Assembly: GCA_964442735.1 (NCBI GenBank) | Contig: CAYUAP010000048.1 | Span: 1 to 34,544, forward strand | Length of the DNA stretch: 34,544 nucleotides | Origin: JAUNBG01 sp964442735 | Lineage (GTDB): Bacteria; Planctomycetota; Planctomycetia; Pirellulales; Thermoguttaceae | Direction: 5' to 3' | In this document: positions 15,141-23,981 of the stretch, one piece after another | How the letters are laid out: each line of letters starts with the position of its first letter | Numbering within the stretch: the stretch's first letter is position 1 | The notes under the pieces: generated by a model | Told to the model about the DNA's origin: nothing | Seen by the model: the letters and a program-made list of their open reading frames with translations, nothing else | Database searches by the model: none | Translations under genes and position numbers: made by a program

Positions 15141-16624
15141 TATTTTTCCTTTTGAGAGGGATATTCATCGATCCGAATTTTAAACGAGCCCTGATTCCGT
15201 AGAGGGAGTGTACCGGGTAAATTTAATCGTAACTGGAGTGTCCCGCTCCGTTTTGGGGTGAAAATAAGGGCCTTGCCAATAGTGAAAACATTATCGACTG
15301 TCCATTGATTATCAATTGTATGATTATCAATTGCATGATTATCAATTGTATCCCCATGGGCAGACTCGTTTTCCTCTTGAGTGGAATCGATCATTCCTAG
15401 TAGTTGGCCCAAGGGCCTTCCATCGAAATAACGAAGGGTTATACCGTCTGGAGGACATGGGAGCATCTGACGCGGATCGTAGAGATTACAGAGACCTATG
15501 GCCCGTATTCGATACTGTTTTCCCTGTTCCAGATGAAAACCGGTATTCTGCCAGCCTCGAGTCGCAACAATATCCCGATCATTTTTTATACCAACAAGCT
15601 TCATCCCTTTTTTATGATCGATAACCATTTGATCGAATTGATAATCGACCTCAAAATAATGAATGAAATCGTACCAGTCCGATTGAAGTTCCTTCCATCT
15701 ATCGGCATAGAGTTTGTAGAAGTCATGATTGGGGTGGTTGTTCATCATGAACCAGGGCATTTTACGAAACGCCGTCTTGTATTCCGGATGATTACTCAAA
15801 AAGAGAACGAACGCCCAACTCCAGGCGTATGTTTTTACACTTCGATAATCTTCCGGAACGATATTCATTATTTGGGCAATGGTTGGCGGCTCCTTTGTAC
15901 GTAAAATACCGCGCAGAAGAGTCAGACGTTCGAATCCTGGAGTTACCAGTTCGGCGGAAGGGAGGGAATGAAGTTGTAATGTATGATCCTGCCAGCGATA
16001 GAGACCCAGATATTCGGCAATTCCTTCGGAGAACCAGCGCGGGGCCAATTCACCGAAAGCCTCGTACATAATCGAATGAATCAGTTCGTGAACCAGCAGA
16101 AAACGATTGTAATAAAAATTGTTCTGATCGATAATAAAGATACGATTTTTTAGAGAATATCCATTATCGAAATCAGGAGCATCGCGCAGAACGTTGAGAG
16201 CTTCGAACGATTTTCGGTTTCGGATAATAAAGGCGTCAATATTAACTTTTTCCAGATCGGACAATTCCAGTCGAAAATAGTGGCATATTTCCGGGAGCGC
16301 CGCATCCAGAATTTGTGGGATATCGGAACATTCAACCGTTTTTGGCAAATCGGTATAGAGGGTGAAATGATTTCCTTTAAAAGATTGAATTCCATATTGA
16401 GCCGCTTTTTCCGAATCAACGGGCGGAAAAAGCTGCCATTTCATACGACGTTGTTTCGCCTTTTTGAGAATGGCTTGACGTGTGGAATCTTCCTGTTGGT
16501 CCGGATCCCAATCGGCATACGAGCAGGACGATTCCAACAGGAAATAAAAAAGGAAAAAGACGAGTGGAATGATCAGATGCCATCTCGACTTTGTACGATA
16601 GATTATAAATTCTTTTGAATCCAT
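15140..16624 (-). CDS. Secreted gluzincin metallopeptidase (peptidase MA-like / DUF1570-type)
   Basis: Product of 494 residues with a hydrophobic export segment at about 14-36 ending before SCSYA. A zinc site HELIH (179-183) is followed by E200 in WFSEGIAEY, the spacing typical of peptidase-MA-like proteins. About residues 70-330 form the protease part; the C-terminal third looks like a beta-sandwich carbohydrate- or protein-binding module (FHLEQGKQYRIRAIG, and near the end SGTLQLRLNLPG) interrupted by an IDNH repeat at 15306-15350. The start overlaps the end of asd by 22 bases in another frame and its stop overlaps the thiD2-like start. Substrate unknown; a cell-surface or periplasmic role is inferred from the export signal. 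Confidence 0.85.
   Translation of the reverse strand: MDSKEFIIYRTKSRWHLIIPLVFFLFYFLLESSCSYADWDPDQQEDSTRQAILKKAKQRRMKWQLFPPVDSEKAAQYGIQSFKGNHFTLYTDLPKTVECSDIPQILDAALPEICHYFRLELSDLEKVNIDAFIIRNRKSFEALNVLRDAPDFDNGYSLKNRIFIIDQNNFYYNRFLLVHELIHSIMYEAFGELAPRWFSEGIAEYLGLYRWQDHTLQLHSLPSAELVTPGFERLTLLRGILRTKEPPTIAQIMNIVPEDYRSVKTYAWSWAFVLFLSNHPEYKTAFRKMPWFMMNNHPNHDFYKLYADRWKELQSDWYDFIHYFEVDYQFDQMVIDHKKGMKLVGIKNDRDIVATRGWQNTGFHLEQGKQYRIRAIGLCNLYDPRQMLPCPPDGITLRYFDGRPLGQLLGMIDSTQEENESAHGDTIDNHAIDNHTIDNQWTVDNVFTIGKALIFTPKRSGTLQLRLNLPGTLPLRNQGSFKIRIDEYPSQKEK
15306..15350 (-). repeat. 3 x 15-bp coding tandem repeat
   Basis: Three consecutive 15-base units (TGATTATCAATTGTA, with one C/T difference in the middle unit) encode repeats of the kind IDNHT/IDNHA inside the C-terminal module of the metallopeptidase. 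Confidence 0.9.
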
Positions 16625-17607
16625 TCGGCAATTTGAACGGCGTTTGTAGCCGCGCCTTTACGAAGATTATCACTGACACACCAGAAGGTCAAACTATTGG
16701 GAGCGGAAAAATCTTCCCGAATACGACCGACATACACTTCATCTGTATCATGGCAATTGAACGGCATAGGATACTCTCTAGCCTTCAGATTGTCCATTAC
16801 AATAACACCGGGCATGGAGGCGAAGAGTTCACGTGCTTTCTCGACGGTGATTTTCTTCTCTGTTTCGACGGTTATACTTTCACTATGGCAATTGGAGACC
16901 GGAACACGAACGGCAGTTGGACAGACACGAATGGAATCGTCGCCAAGAATTTTACGCGTCTCGTACAGGAGCTTTAATTCTTCGGAGGTATAACCCTTCT
17001 CTTTTTCACTTCCAATTTGCGGAATACAATTGAACGCGATGGGATAGGGGAATGTTTCCATCTTGTACTCTTCGTTGGCTAGAGCTGCTTTTGTTCCATT
17101 GGTTAAATCCCGAATTCCGGCCATTCCGGCTCCGCTGGTCGCCTGATAGGTACTGACGATAACCCTTTTGACCTTTCCGAAATCATGAAGGGGTTTGAGG
17201 GCAACGACCATTTGCGTTGTCGAACAATTCGGACTGGAAATCAGTCCCTGATGTTTTCGAATATCCTCGGCGTTCACTTCCGGAATGACCAGTGGAACGG
17301 TCGGATCCATTCGCCAGTAACCACTTTCGTCAACAACAATACAGCCACGTTTACGAGCTTCCGGAACAAAGTCACGAGCAAGTTCATCCGGAGTACTGCC
17401 GATCACTAACTGAACATTGTCGAACGATTGCGGCTTGAGTTCTTCCACTGTAATCGACGTTCCATTAAAAGGTATTTGTTTGCCCGCGCTGCGGTGCGAG
17501 GCAAGAAACTTCATACTTTTATAGGGGAATTTCCGCTCTTCCAGCAGACGAATAATTAACGTTCCAACGGCACCAGTCGCACCGACAACAGCTACGGAAT
17601 CGTACAC
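16603..17607 (-). CDS. asd: Aspartate-semialdehyde dehydrogenase
   Basis: Reduces aspartyl phosphate to aspartate semialdehyde with NADPH, the branch point to lysine, diaminopimelate, threonine and methionine; cytosolic. The 334-residue product has the normal length, the N-terminal nucleotide-binding loop VGATGAVG (8-15), the active-site Cys in SSPNCSTTQ (C128), the ATSGAG loop, the RVPVSNCHSE substrate/catalytic segment with the conserved His, and the C-terminal SDNLRKGAA. The start is GTG 17607 with AAAGGAG 7 bases before it. First gene of a compact operon with the metallopeptidase and ThiD2-like genes; a functional link between these is not obvious. Confidence 0.96.
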   Translation of the reverse strand: MYDSVAVVGATGAVGTLIIRLLEERKFPYKSMKFLASHRSAGKQIPFNGTSITVEELKPQSFDNVQLVIGSTPDELARDFVPEARKRGCIVVDESGYWRMDPTVPLVIPEVNAEDIRKHQGLISSPNCSTTQMVVALKPLHDFGKVKRVIVSTYQATSGAGMAGIRDLTNGTKAALANEEYKMETFPYPIAFNCIPQIGSEKEKGYTSEELKLLYETRKILGDDSIRVCPTAVRVPVSNCHSESITVETEKKITVEKARELFASMPGVIVMDNLKAREYPMPFNCHDTDEVYVGRIREDFSAPNSLTFWCVSDNLRKGAATNAVQIAEWIQKNL

Positions 17608-17681
17608 GATTATACTCCTTTACAGAAAAAACTTCCAAATACAAACACTCCAACTACGTATGGAGAAAAATACGATCCTTT

Positions 17682-17709
17682 ATTATCCCAAATTTACGGG
17701 AAGCGACAA
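17682..17709 (-). promoter_or_regulatory. Putative promoter of the asd operon
   Basis: On the minus strand TTGTCG (17704-17709), a 16-base spacer and GATAAT (17682-17687), about 75 bases before the GTG start. The -35 overlaps one arm of the nested inverted repeat at 17707-17753. Confidence 0.35.
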
Positions 17710-17753
17710 GGAGGAACATTCAAATTTATTGTCATTACAAATTTGTCTCCTTG
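17707..17753. promoter_or_regulatory. Nested inverted repeat between asd and amtB
   Basis: Outer arms CAAGGAG (17707-17713) and CTCCTTG (17747-17753) enclose inner arms CAAATTT (17721-17727) and AAATTTG (17739-17745). It overlaps the asd promoter candidate, so it could be an operator or a structured leader; function unknown. Confidence 0.35.
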
Positions 17754-17826
17754 AAAAAGAGCGTTTTTACAATTTTGTTCGAGTGCAATAACAGGAACAA
17801 TTTTTCGAAGATGTCAGTAGTCGGTT

Positions 17827-17847
17827 CCTTAAGACATTTCCTTAAGG
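17827..17847. promoter_or_regulatory. Paired CCTTAAG sites upstream of the sigma-54 promoter
   Basis: CCTTAAG at 17827-17833 and palindromic CCTTAAGG at 17840-17847, 13 bases apart and 58 or more bases upstream of the amtB -24 element. The distance fits an enhancer site for a sigma-54 activator, but the sequence is not the enteric NtrC consensus. Speculative. Confidence 0.25.
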
Positions 17848-17904
17848 CATGTTGAGGGTCTGGAATGACAGTCAGGAAACCGTTAAACAAAATATTTACT
17901 AATT

Positions 17905-17920
17905 TGGCACGCCCCTTGCA
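17905..17920 (+). promoter_or_regulatory. Sigma-54 (RpoN) promoter of amtB
   Basis: TGGCACG-N4-TTGCA: the invariant GG at 17906-17907 and GC at 17918-17919 are separated by 10 bases, an exact match to the -24/-12 consensus. The transcript should start near 17930, about 60 bases before the amtB start. RpoN control of ammonium transporters is well known in other bacteria. Confidence 0.85.
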
Positions 17921-17992
17921 ATTTGTTACGGTGTTTGTTTATAGAATACAAAAAATTTCAGGTATGAAAAGGAATTTATGAAAGGAGAAGTT

Positions 17993-19336
17993 ATGGATAC
18001 ATTACCACATCATCGACGTTGGATCTTTTTTTTCTCTTGTGTGATAATCATTTCCATTATGGGACTTTTTTTCCCGGAAAAATCGGATCAATGGGGAGAG
18101 GTGTCCGGAATTAATGCGGCAGACGTTGCCTGGATGATCTCGGCTAGTGGGCTTGTTATGTTAATGACACCCGGTCTTTCCTTCTTCTATGGTGGTATGG
18201 TTCGGGCCAAAAATGTAATTTCAACCATGTTACAGAGCTTTATTGCTCTTGGTGTCGTTACTGTTATATGGTATGTTATCGGATTTAGTCTCTGTTTCGG
18301 AGACTCTCTTGGCGGTATTATTGGAGATCCACGAACATATTTTATGTTTCAAGGGGTAGGTTCGGCACCAAATCCTCGATTGGGTGCAACCATTCCGTTT
18401 GCCTTGTTCGCACTCTTTCAGTTGAAATTTGCTATTTTAACACCGGCATTAATCACCGGTTCTTTTGCGGAACGGGTTCATTTTTCCGGATATATGCTCT
18501 TTATGGCCTTTTTTTCCCTTTTTATCTACGCGCCTCTGGCACATATGACATGGCATCCGGATGGTCTTCTGAATGCCTGGGGGATTAAGGATTTTGCGGG
18601 AGGACTCGTTGTTCATGCCTCTTCCGGAGCCGCCGCACTAGCCGGGGCTCTTTTTTTCGGTCGACGAAAAAGTAAAAAACATCAGCCGGCCAATATTCCG
18701 TTTGTTCTTCTTGGGGCCGGACTGCTCTGGTTTGGATGGTTCGGATTTAATGCAGGTTCTTCGCTCCGGGCCGATGCCATAGCGGTTCGTGCTTTTATGA
18801 TGACCGGAGTTGCTTCTGGAATTGCCATGCTTGCCTGGGTCTTCTTCGACTGTGTTCGTGGCCGCAAACCGTCCGCAATGGGAGCTAGTGTCGGAGCCGT
18901 TGTCGGATTGGTTGCCATTACCCCTTCTGCCGGCTGGGTTACCACGGGACAAAGCCTGTTTATCGGATGTTGTACCGCTATTTTATGTAATATTGCTGTT
19001 CACTGGAAGGATCAATCATCAATAGATGATGCGCTGGATGTTTTTCCGACCCATGGATTTGGTGGTGTTATCGGTACGATTTTCACCGGTGTTTTTGTTG
19101 AGGGGCTGATTATCGGGAATCTGGATGTTTTTCTGAAGCATATCGTTGCCGTAACAGGGGTCTGCATCTTCTCTTTTATCGGATCCTGGTTCCTTTATTA
19201 CCTGACCAATAAAATGATTCCCCTGCGAGTCTCCAGTGCAAGTGAAGATATCGGACTTGATGAAAGTCAGCATAGTGAACATTATATGATTCCAATCGAA
19301 GATGAACCAGTAGATTTTCATAGTAACGCGAACTGA
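17993..19336 (+). CDS. amtB: Ammonium transporter, Amt family
   Basis: Trimeric inner-membrane ammonium channel of 447 residues. Visible: an N-terminal hydrophobic leader, the first-domain stretch ISASGLVMLMTPGLSFFYGGMVR, twin pore histidines in VVHASSGAAALAGA and FPTHGFGGVIGTIF, eleven or so membrane helices, and the C-terminal tail RVSSASEDIGLDESQHSEHY, which matches the segment that binds PII proteins in family members. ATG 17993 is favoured (AAAGGAG, 5 bases before); ATG 17978 lies just upstream with a closer AAGGA. A sigma-54 promoter precedes it. No glnK/PII gene is adjacent in this window, unlike many amtB loci. purC follows on the same strand 164 bases later. Confidence 0.96.
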   Translation: MDTLPHHRRWIFFFSCVIIISIMGLFFPEKSDQWGEVSGINAADVAWMISASGLVMLMTPGLSFFYGGMVRAKNVISTMLQSFIALGVVTVIWYVIGFSLCFGDSLGGIIGDPRTYFMFQGVGSAPNPRLGATIPFALFALFQLKFAILTPALITGSFAERVHFSGYMLFMAFFSLFIYAPLAHMTWHPDGLLNAWGIKDFAGGLVVHASSGAAALAGALFFGRRKSKKHQPANIPFVLLGAGLLWFGWFGFNAGSSLRADAIAVRAFMMTGVASGIAMLAWVFFDCVRGRKPSAMGASVGAVVGLVAITPSAGWVTTGQSLFIGCCTAILCNIAVHWKDQSSIDDALDVFPTHGFGGVIGTIFTGVFVEGLIIGNLDVFLKHIVAVTGVCIFSFIGSWFLYYLTNKMIPLRVSSASEDIGLDESQHSEHYMIPIEDEPVDFHSNAN

Positions 19337-19434
19337 TATTGTCTCCTGCTTTATGGTAAAAGGGAACTGTTATGGAAAGAGAAATAGAGCCTCTTGCTCT
19401 TCCTTTCAAAAGAGGTACACTATATTTTAAGTTG

Positions 19435-19458
19435 GTCGGGAAACCGGTGTTTCCGATC
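19435..19458 (+). promoter_or_regulatory. Hairpin in the purC leader
   Basis: Imperfect inverted repeat, TCGGGAAAC and GTTTCCGA around CGGT with one bulged G, 40 bases before the purC start. No T-tract follows, so a leader structure is likelier than a terminator. It matches no riboswitch I recognise. Confidence 0.35.
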
Positions 19459-19500
19459 GAGTGTATCAAAAACCAATGATCCCCTGGAAAGGATGAACAA

Positions 19501-20385
19501 ATGTCTTTACAAGTAGTTCGGGAAACGAATATTCCCGGGATGACCCCCAAACGTGGAAAAGTTCGTGATGTATACGATTTTGGTGATACGGTTCTATTGG
19601 TCAGTTCGGATAGAATCAGTGCCTTCGACTGGATTCTTCCTAGTTGTATTCCGGATAAAGGGAAAGTTTTGACACAAACGGCGGCCTGGTGGTTTGAAAC
19701 ACTTGGAGTTAAAAACCATCTGATAACGATTGATGTCGATAAAATTCCTTTTCCCGCAGGAACGGATAAATCGCAATTTGCCGGTCGTTCCACCTATAGT
19801 CATAAAACAAAAGTATTTCCTATCGAATGTATTGTTCGTGGATATCTCTCCGGATCGGGCTGGAAGGGGTATCAACAAAATGGCGAAGTCTGTGGAATAA
19901 AACTCCCGGCAGGTCTGGTTGAAAGTGACCGTCTGCCCGAACCTGTTTTTACACCGACGACAAAAGCTGAAACAGGGCACGATATGAATATCTCCTTCTC
20001 CGAAATGGCTAATCAGATCGGAAGTCAGGAAGCGGAAACACTTCGTTCTTTATCGTTGGATATCTATCGACGTGGAGCGGAACGCGCCTTGAAAAAAGGA
20101 ATTATTATTGCTGATACAAAATTTGAATTCGGTCTGTTCAATAATGAAATTATCTTGATCGACGAGGTTATGACGCCGGATAGTTCCCGATTTTGGCCTT
20201 TAAGCGCCTATAAACCTGGTCAGGGACAACCTTCGTTCGATAAACAGTTCGTTCGTGATTGGCTTCTGGCTTCTACTTGGGATCGGAATTCCACGCCCCC
20301 GCAATTGCCTGATGATATTATTGTAAAAACACGAGATAAATATGTTGAAGCCTTCGAAAAATTAACCGGTCGAAAATTAATTTGA
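19501..20385 (+). CDS. purC: Phosphoribosylaminoimidazole-succinocarboxamide (SAICAR) synthase
   Basis: ATP-dependent ligase joining aspartate to CAIR in purine synthesis; cytosolic. The 294-residue product has the expected length for the longer bacterial/yeast form, with KRGKVRDVYDFGD-like start (here RGKVRDVYDFG), SSDRISAFDWILP, IPDKGKVLTQTA, ECIVRGYLSGSGW, ADTKFEFG and IDEVMTPDSSRFW. ATG 19501 is preceded by GGAAAGGA at 7 bases. Neighbouring genes are not purine genes, so it appears monocistronic or loosely tied to amtB. Confidence 0.96.
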   Translation: MSLQVVRETNIPGMTPKRGKVRDVYDFGDTVLLVSSDRISAFDWILPSCIPDKGKVLTQTAAWWFETLGVKNHLITIDVDKIPFPAGTDKSQFAGRSTYSHKTKVFPIECIVRGYLSGSGWKGYQQNGEVCGIKLPAGLVESDRLPEPVFTPTTKAETGHDMNISFSEMANQIGSQEAETLRSLSLDIYRRGAERALKKGIIIADTKFEFGLFNNEIILIDEVMTPDSSRFWPLSAYKPGQGQPSFDKQFVRDWLLASTWDRNSTPPQLPDDIIVKTRDKYVEAFEKLTGRKLI

Positions 20386-20962
20386 CTTCAAGGGAAAACT
20401 GGATATTGTTTAAACTGCACATGGCAATAAATAATCGACAAATAATCGACGATTGTTTTATGGTTTTATGGAATGAACCGTCTTTAGAGTTCATTAGAGT
20501 TCAATTTATATAGAGGGTGACCTTCACTCCAGGTCGTTTTGTCACCTGCTTTTAACATTGTTTTCTTCAATAACAGGCTTGTTTTTCATAAAGAGATGGA
20601 CCGAATGTTCGTGTCTCCGGGGAAACAGGCTCCTTCATACTTGTAACATACTTGTAAAGTTGTGCCCTTAACAGGGACAATGTATTTTCTAAAAAACGGT
20701 CTTTTTACAGGAAAAGAACTTGAATCACAACTATCCATCGGATAAAATATGGATAAAACATGTTATCGATCAATTGAAATATCGAAACGATATAATCAGA
20801 TAACGGAGTATTGTTATGATCGTAAATTTAAATCAAGACAGGTTTTAGAAGAACATTCGGAAAGGTGGTATATTTTAGGTATAATACAATTGGTATACAC
20901 TAAAAGAGATTAAACAAATAACACAAGATACGTTATTTTAAAAAATTTTTTAAGGAGAGATG
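20386..20962. repeat. Spacer rich in short tandem duplications, purC / sulfatase
   Basis: This 577-base spacer has no gene but holds five adjacent duplications: AAATAATCGAC x2 (20429-20450), TTTTATGG x2 (20456-20471), TTAGAGTTCA x2 (20484-20503), CATACTTGTAA x2 (20636-20657) and GGATAAAAYAT x2 (20740-20761, one difference). Units of 10-11 bases are close to one helical turn. A TATAAT lies at 20880-20885 without a good -35. The sulfatase ribosome site AAGGAG is at 20952-20957. Confidence 0.6.
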
Positions 20963-23900
20963 ATGTTTCGGCAAATTCTGTTTTTTGTATTGATATTGAT
21001 ACCAGGAATTCTGGCGGGAGAAGAAGGTCAAAAAAAATATTTTGAAAAACCAAATATTATTTTTATATTGGCGGATGATCTTGGTTATGGCGATTTGAGT
21101 ACCTATGGACAAACCCGATTTCAGACCCCTAATATTGATCGTCTGGCCCGAGAAGGTATGAAATTTACCCAAATGTATGCGGGCTGTACCGTATGTGCAC
21201 CTTCCCGATGTTCCTTAATGACAGGGTATCATACAGGACATACCTATATTCGGGGCAATGGTATGGGGCAGCCATTTGGTGATACCCCTATTCCCGAATC
21301 GACGGTTACCCTGCCGAAGTTATTAAGGCAGGCGGGTTATAAAGTGGGAGTTTTCGGGAAATGGGGGCTCGGTTGCGTTGGGAATTCCGGGGATCCCAAT
21401 CTGCAAGGAGTCGATCATTTCTTCGGCTATTATTCTCAACGTGATGCCCATAATTATTATCCATACTATCTTCACGATAACGGTCAAAAAATAGATCTGA
21501 AGGGTAAAACCTATTCCCATTCCTTAATTATGGATAAAGGTCTTCAGTTTATTCGGGATAATAGTAAAACACAATTCTGCTGTTTCTTTACGGTAACAAT
21601 CCCACATGCGGCCATGCAGGTTCCAGAACAGGACATGATTCAGTGGCGTCAAAAGTTTCCGCAGTTTGAATCCGTAATCGGACGTTATTCCTTTAATACG
21701 GAAGTACGTAATCCCGTAGCGGCTTTTCCGGCTATGGTTACGAAACTTGATTCCGATGTTGGAAGAATACTGTCTCTTTTGAACGAGTTGAAGATAGACG
21801 AAAAAACCATTGTCATGTTCTCCAGCGATAATGGTCCCCATCATGAAGGGGGACACAGGAGCGATTACTTTAATTCCAATGGTCCTTTTTCCGGATATAA
21901 ACGTGATTTATATGAAGGAGGTATTCGTGAACCATTTCTCGTTCGCTGGCCCCAAGGAATTAAGCCCGGATCGATTACCAATCATGTCGCCGCTTTCTGG
22001 GATATTCTACCAACCTTTATGGAACTGACTATAGGAAAAACACCACAGGGTCTCGATGGTATCAGTTTTGTTCCCACACTCCTTGGTAAAGATAAAATTC
22101 AAGAACAACACAAATTCCTCTATTGGGAATTCCATGAACAGGGAGGAAAACGAGCCGTTCGTTTCGATCACTGGAAGGCTATTCAATTGAATGTAAACAA
22201 ACAACCGAATGGCCCCGTCCTTCTCTTCGATATCGACCACGATCCCGGTGAAGAAAAAGATTTGGCATCTCAATACCCGGAACTTGTGGAGAAGGCCAAA
22301 AAACTGTTTCAGTCGGAACATACGCCCAATGAACATTGGAACTTTACCGTTCCACAAGCCACTCAAACCAATCAGCAAAAAAAGAACCAATCCAAGGTCA
22401 AACGTCCCAATATATTTTTCTTCTTCGCGGACGATTGGGGGAAATATGCCAGTATTCATCGTGAAAATAAAATCAATGATTGTTTTAAAACGCCAGCCTT
22501 CGATAGTTTGGCTCAAGAAGGTGTTCGATTCACCAATGCCCATGTAAATGCTCCTACTTGTACCGCTTCGCGCAGTTCCCTTTTTTCCGGCCAGTATTTT
22601 TATCGAACCGGTTTTGGTGCCTTCCTCTATGCCAAACAATGGGATGATTCCATACCGACTTTTCCTCTCCTCCTGGAAAAATCAGGATACCATTTTGGTT
22701 TTTCCAATAAAGGCTGGGGACCCGGCTCTCCGGCCAATCAACCCTTGGGTGGAAAACGTAATCAATATCAAAAATGTGGAGCGCGGTTCAATCAATTTTC
22801 TCAAAACGTAACAAAAATGGTTGAGGAGGGGAAATCAATTGAGGAAGCCCGGCAGATCCTTTATGACGAGGTCCTCGGAAACTTCGACGACTTTTTGGCC
22901 AAACGAAAACAAGATCAGCCGTTCTGCTATTATTTTGGTCCGACCAATACCCATCGCGATTGGATAAAAGGTTCCGGTAAAACATTATGGAATATAAATC
23001 CGGATACACTTCAGGGGAGATTACCCGCATTCATTCCTGATGTTCCTGAAATTCGGGAAGATATTGCCGATTATTTGGGAGAAGTCGCTGCCATGGACGC
23101 CGTTTTAGCCCTTTTTGTCAAAAAACTTAAAGCGATGGGTGAATTGGATAATACCGTAATTGTCGTTAGTGGCGATCATGGCATTCCCGGTTTTCCACGT
23201 GCCAAATCGAATCTCTATGATATAGGGACCAAGGTGGCTCTTCTTGTTCGCTGGGGAAAAAATATCAAGAGAAATCGTGAAATTACCGATTTCGTCAGTT
23301 TAATGGATCTTGCGCCGACCTTTTTGGAAATAGCCGGACTTCCGGTTCCCAATTGTATGACCGGAAATAGTATTCTTCCCCTTTTGAAATCGGATCAAGA
23401 TGGTCGAATCGATCCGGCTCGCGATTACGTTGTTACAGGACGCGAACGTCATTTTATGACAGCCCGACCCGGTAATTTTTCCTATCCGTCTCGTGCACTT
23501 CAGACGGATGATTATCTTTATATCCGCAATTTCCGTCCGGAACTTGCTCCGGAAGGAGACCCTATACCTCTCAAAAAGGAAAACATCAAACCGAATAAAG
23601 GAGATACGGATCTCTATGGCAGTCCCTATGCTGATATGGATGGCGGTCCCACAAAAACCTGGCTCTTAAATCATTATTTTGATCCTCAATGGCAGAACGA
23701 AATAAATATGGCGTTTGGTTATCGACCAGCCGAAGAACTGTATGATCTCAAAAACGATCCGGATTGTTTGAACAATCTTGCCCTTGAATCCAATCGGGAT
23801 AAAATTCGTATAGAATATGGAAATCGATTGACAACGATCCTCAAACAGACTCGGGACCCTCGAATGACAGACGATGTTTGTATTTTCGATACACCAATAT

Positions 23901-23977
23901 TTACAGATCAATGGTCCAAATGGCGTATTCCTTCTCCAGAGGATTTACGCTCTCTGGAGGAATCACAGAATAAATAG
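20963..23977 (+). CDS. Secreted protein with two fused sulfatase domains
   Basis: Predicted exported hydrolase of sulfate esters or N-sulfates on polysaccharides; 1004 residues, twice the normal length. Signal peptide MFRQILFFVLILIPGILA. Domain 1 (about 28-470): metal ligands ADDLGYGD, formylglycine site CAPSR with C78, GKWGLG, and SSDNGPHHEGG; arylsulfatase-A-like. A Gln/Lys-rich linker follows (about 455-476). Domain 2 (about 478-1000): ADDWG, site CTASR with C533, GDHGIPGF; N-sulfoglucosamine-sulfohydrolase-like. Both sites have Cys, so both can be matured to formylglycine by a sulfatase-maturating enzyme (not in the window). The CxAxR form of domain 2 is typical of anaerobic-type maturation substrates but not exclusive to it. 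ATG 20963 is 5 bases after AAGGAG; ATG 20960 is the other choice. No frameshift or stop separates the halves. Confidence 0.92.
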   Translation: MFRQILFFVLILIPGILAGEEGQKKYFEKPNIIFILADDLGYGDLSTYGQTRFQTPNIDRLAREGMKFTQMYAGCTVCAPSRCSLMTGYHTGHTYIRGNGMGQPFGDTPIPESTVTLPKLLRQAGYKVGVFGKWGLGCVGNSGDPNLQGVDHFFGYYSQRDAHNYYPYYLHDNGQKIDLKGKTYSHSLIMDKGLQFIRDNSKTQFCCFFTVTIPHAAMQVPEQDMIQWRQKFPQFESVIGRYSFNTEVRNPVAAFPAMVTKLDSDVGRILSLLNELKIDEKTIVMFSSDNGPHHEGGHRSDYFNSNGPFSGYKRDLYEGGIREPFLVRWPQGIKPGSITNHVAAFWDILPTFMELTIGKTPQGLDGISFVPTLLGKDKIQEQHKFLYWEFHEQGGKRAVRFDHWKAIQLNVNKQPNGPVLLFDIDHDPGEEKDLASQYPELVEKAKKLFQSEHTPNEHWNFTVPQATQTNQQKKNQSKVKRPNIFFFFADDWGKYASIHRENKINDCFKTPAFDSLAQEGVRFTNAHVNAPTCTASRSSLFSGQYFYRTGFGAFLYAKQWDDSIPTFPLLLEKSGYHFGFSNKGWGPGSPANQPLGGKRNQYQKCGARFNQFSQNVTKMVEEGKSIEEARQILYDEVLGNFDDFLAKRKQDQPFCYYFGPTNTHRDWIKGSGKTLWNINPDTLQGRLPAFIPDVPEIREDIADYLGEVAAMDAVLALFVKKLKAMGELDNTVIVVSGDHGIPGFPRAKSNLYDIGTKVALLVRWGKNIKRNREITDFVSLMDLAPTFLEIAGLPVPNCMTGNSILPLLKSDQDGRIDPARDYVVTGRERHFMTARPGNFSYPSRALQTDDYLYIRNFRPELAPEGDPIPLKKENIKPNKGDTDLYGSPYADMDGGPTKTWLLNHYFDPQWQNEINMAFGYRPAEELYDLKNDPDCLNNLALESNRDKIRIEYGNRLTTILKQTRDPRMTDDVCIFDTPIFTDQWSKWRIPSPEDLRSLEESQNK

Positions 23978-23981
23978 TTTA

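Noticed and set aside
20960..23977. Sulfatase fusion as a sequencing error joining two genes
   Set aside because: The linker reads through in frame over a Gln/Lys-rich stretch, with no ribosome site or second signal peptide at the start of domain 2. An error cannot be fully excluded without reads.
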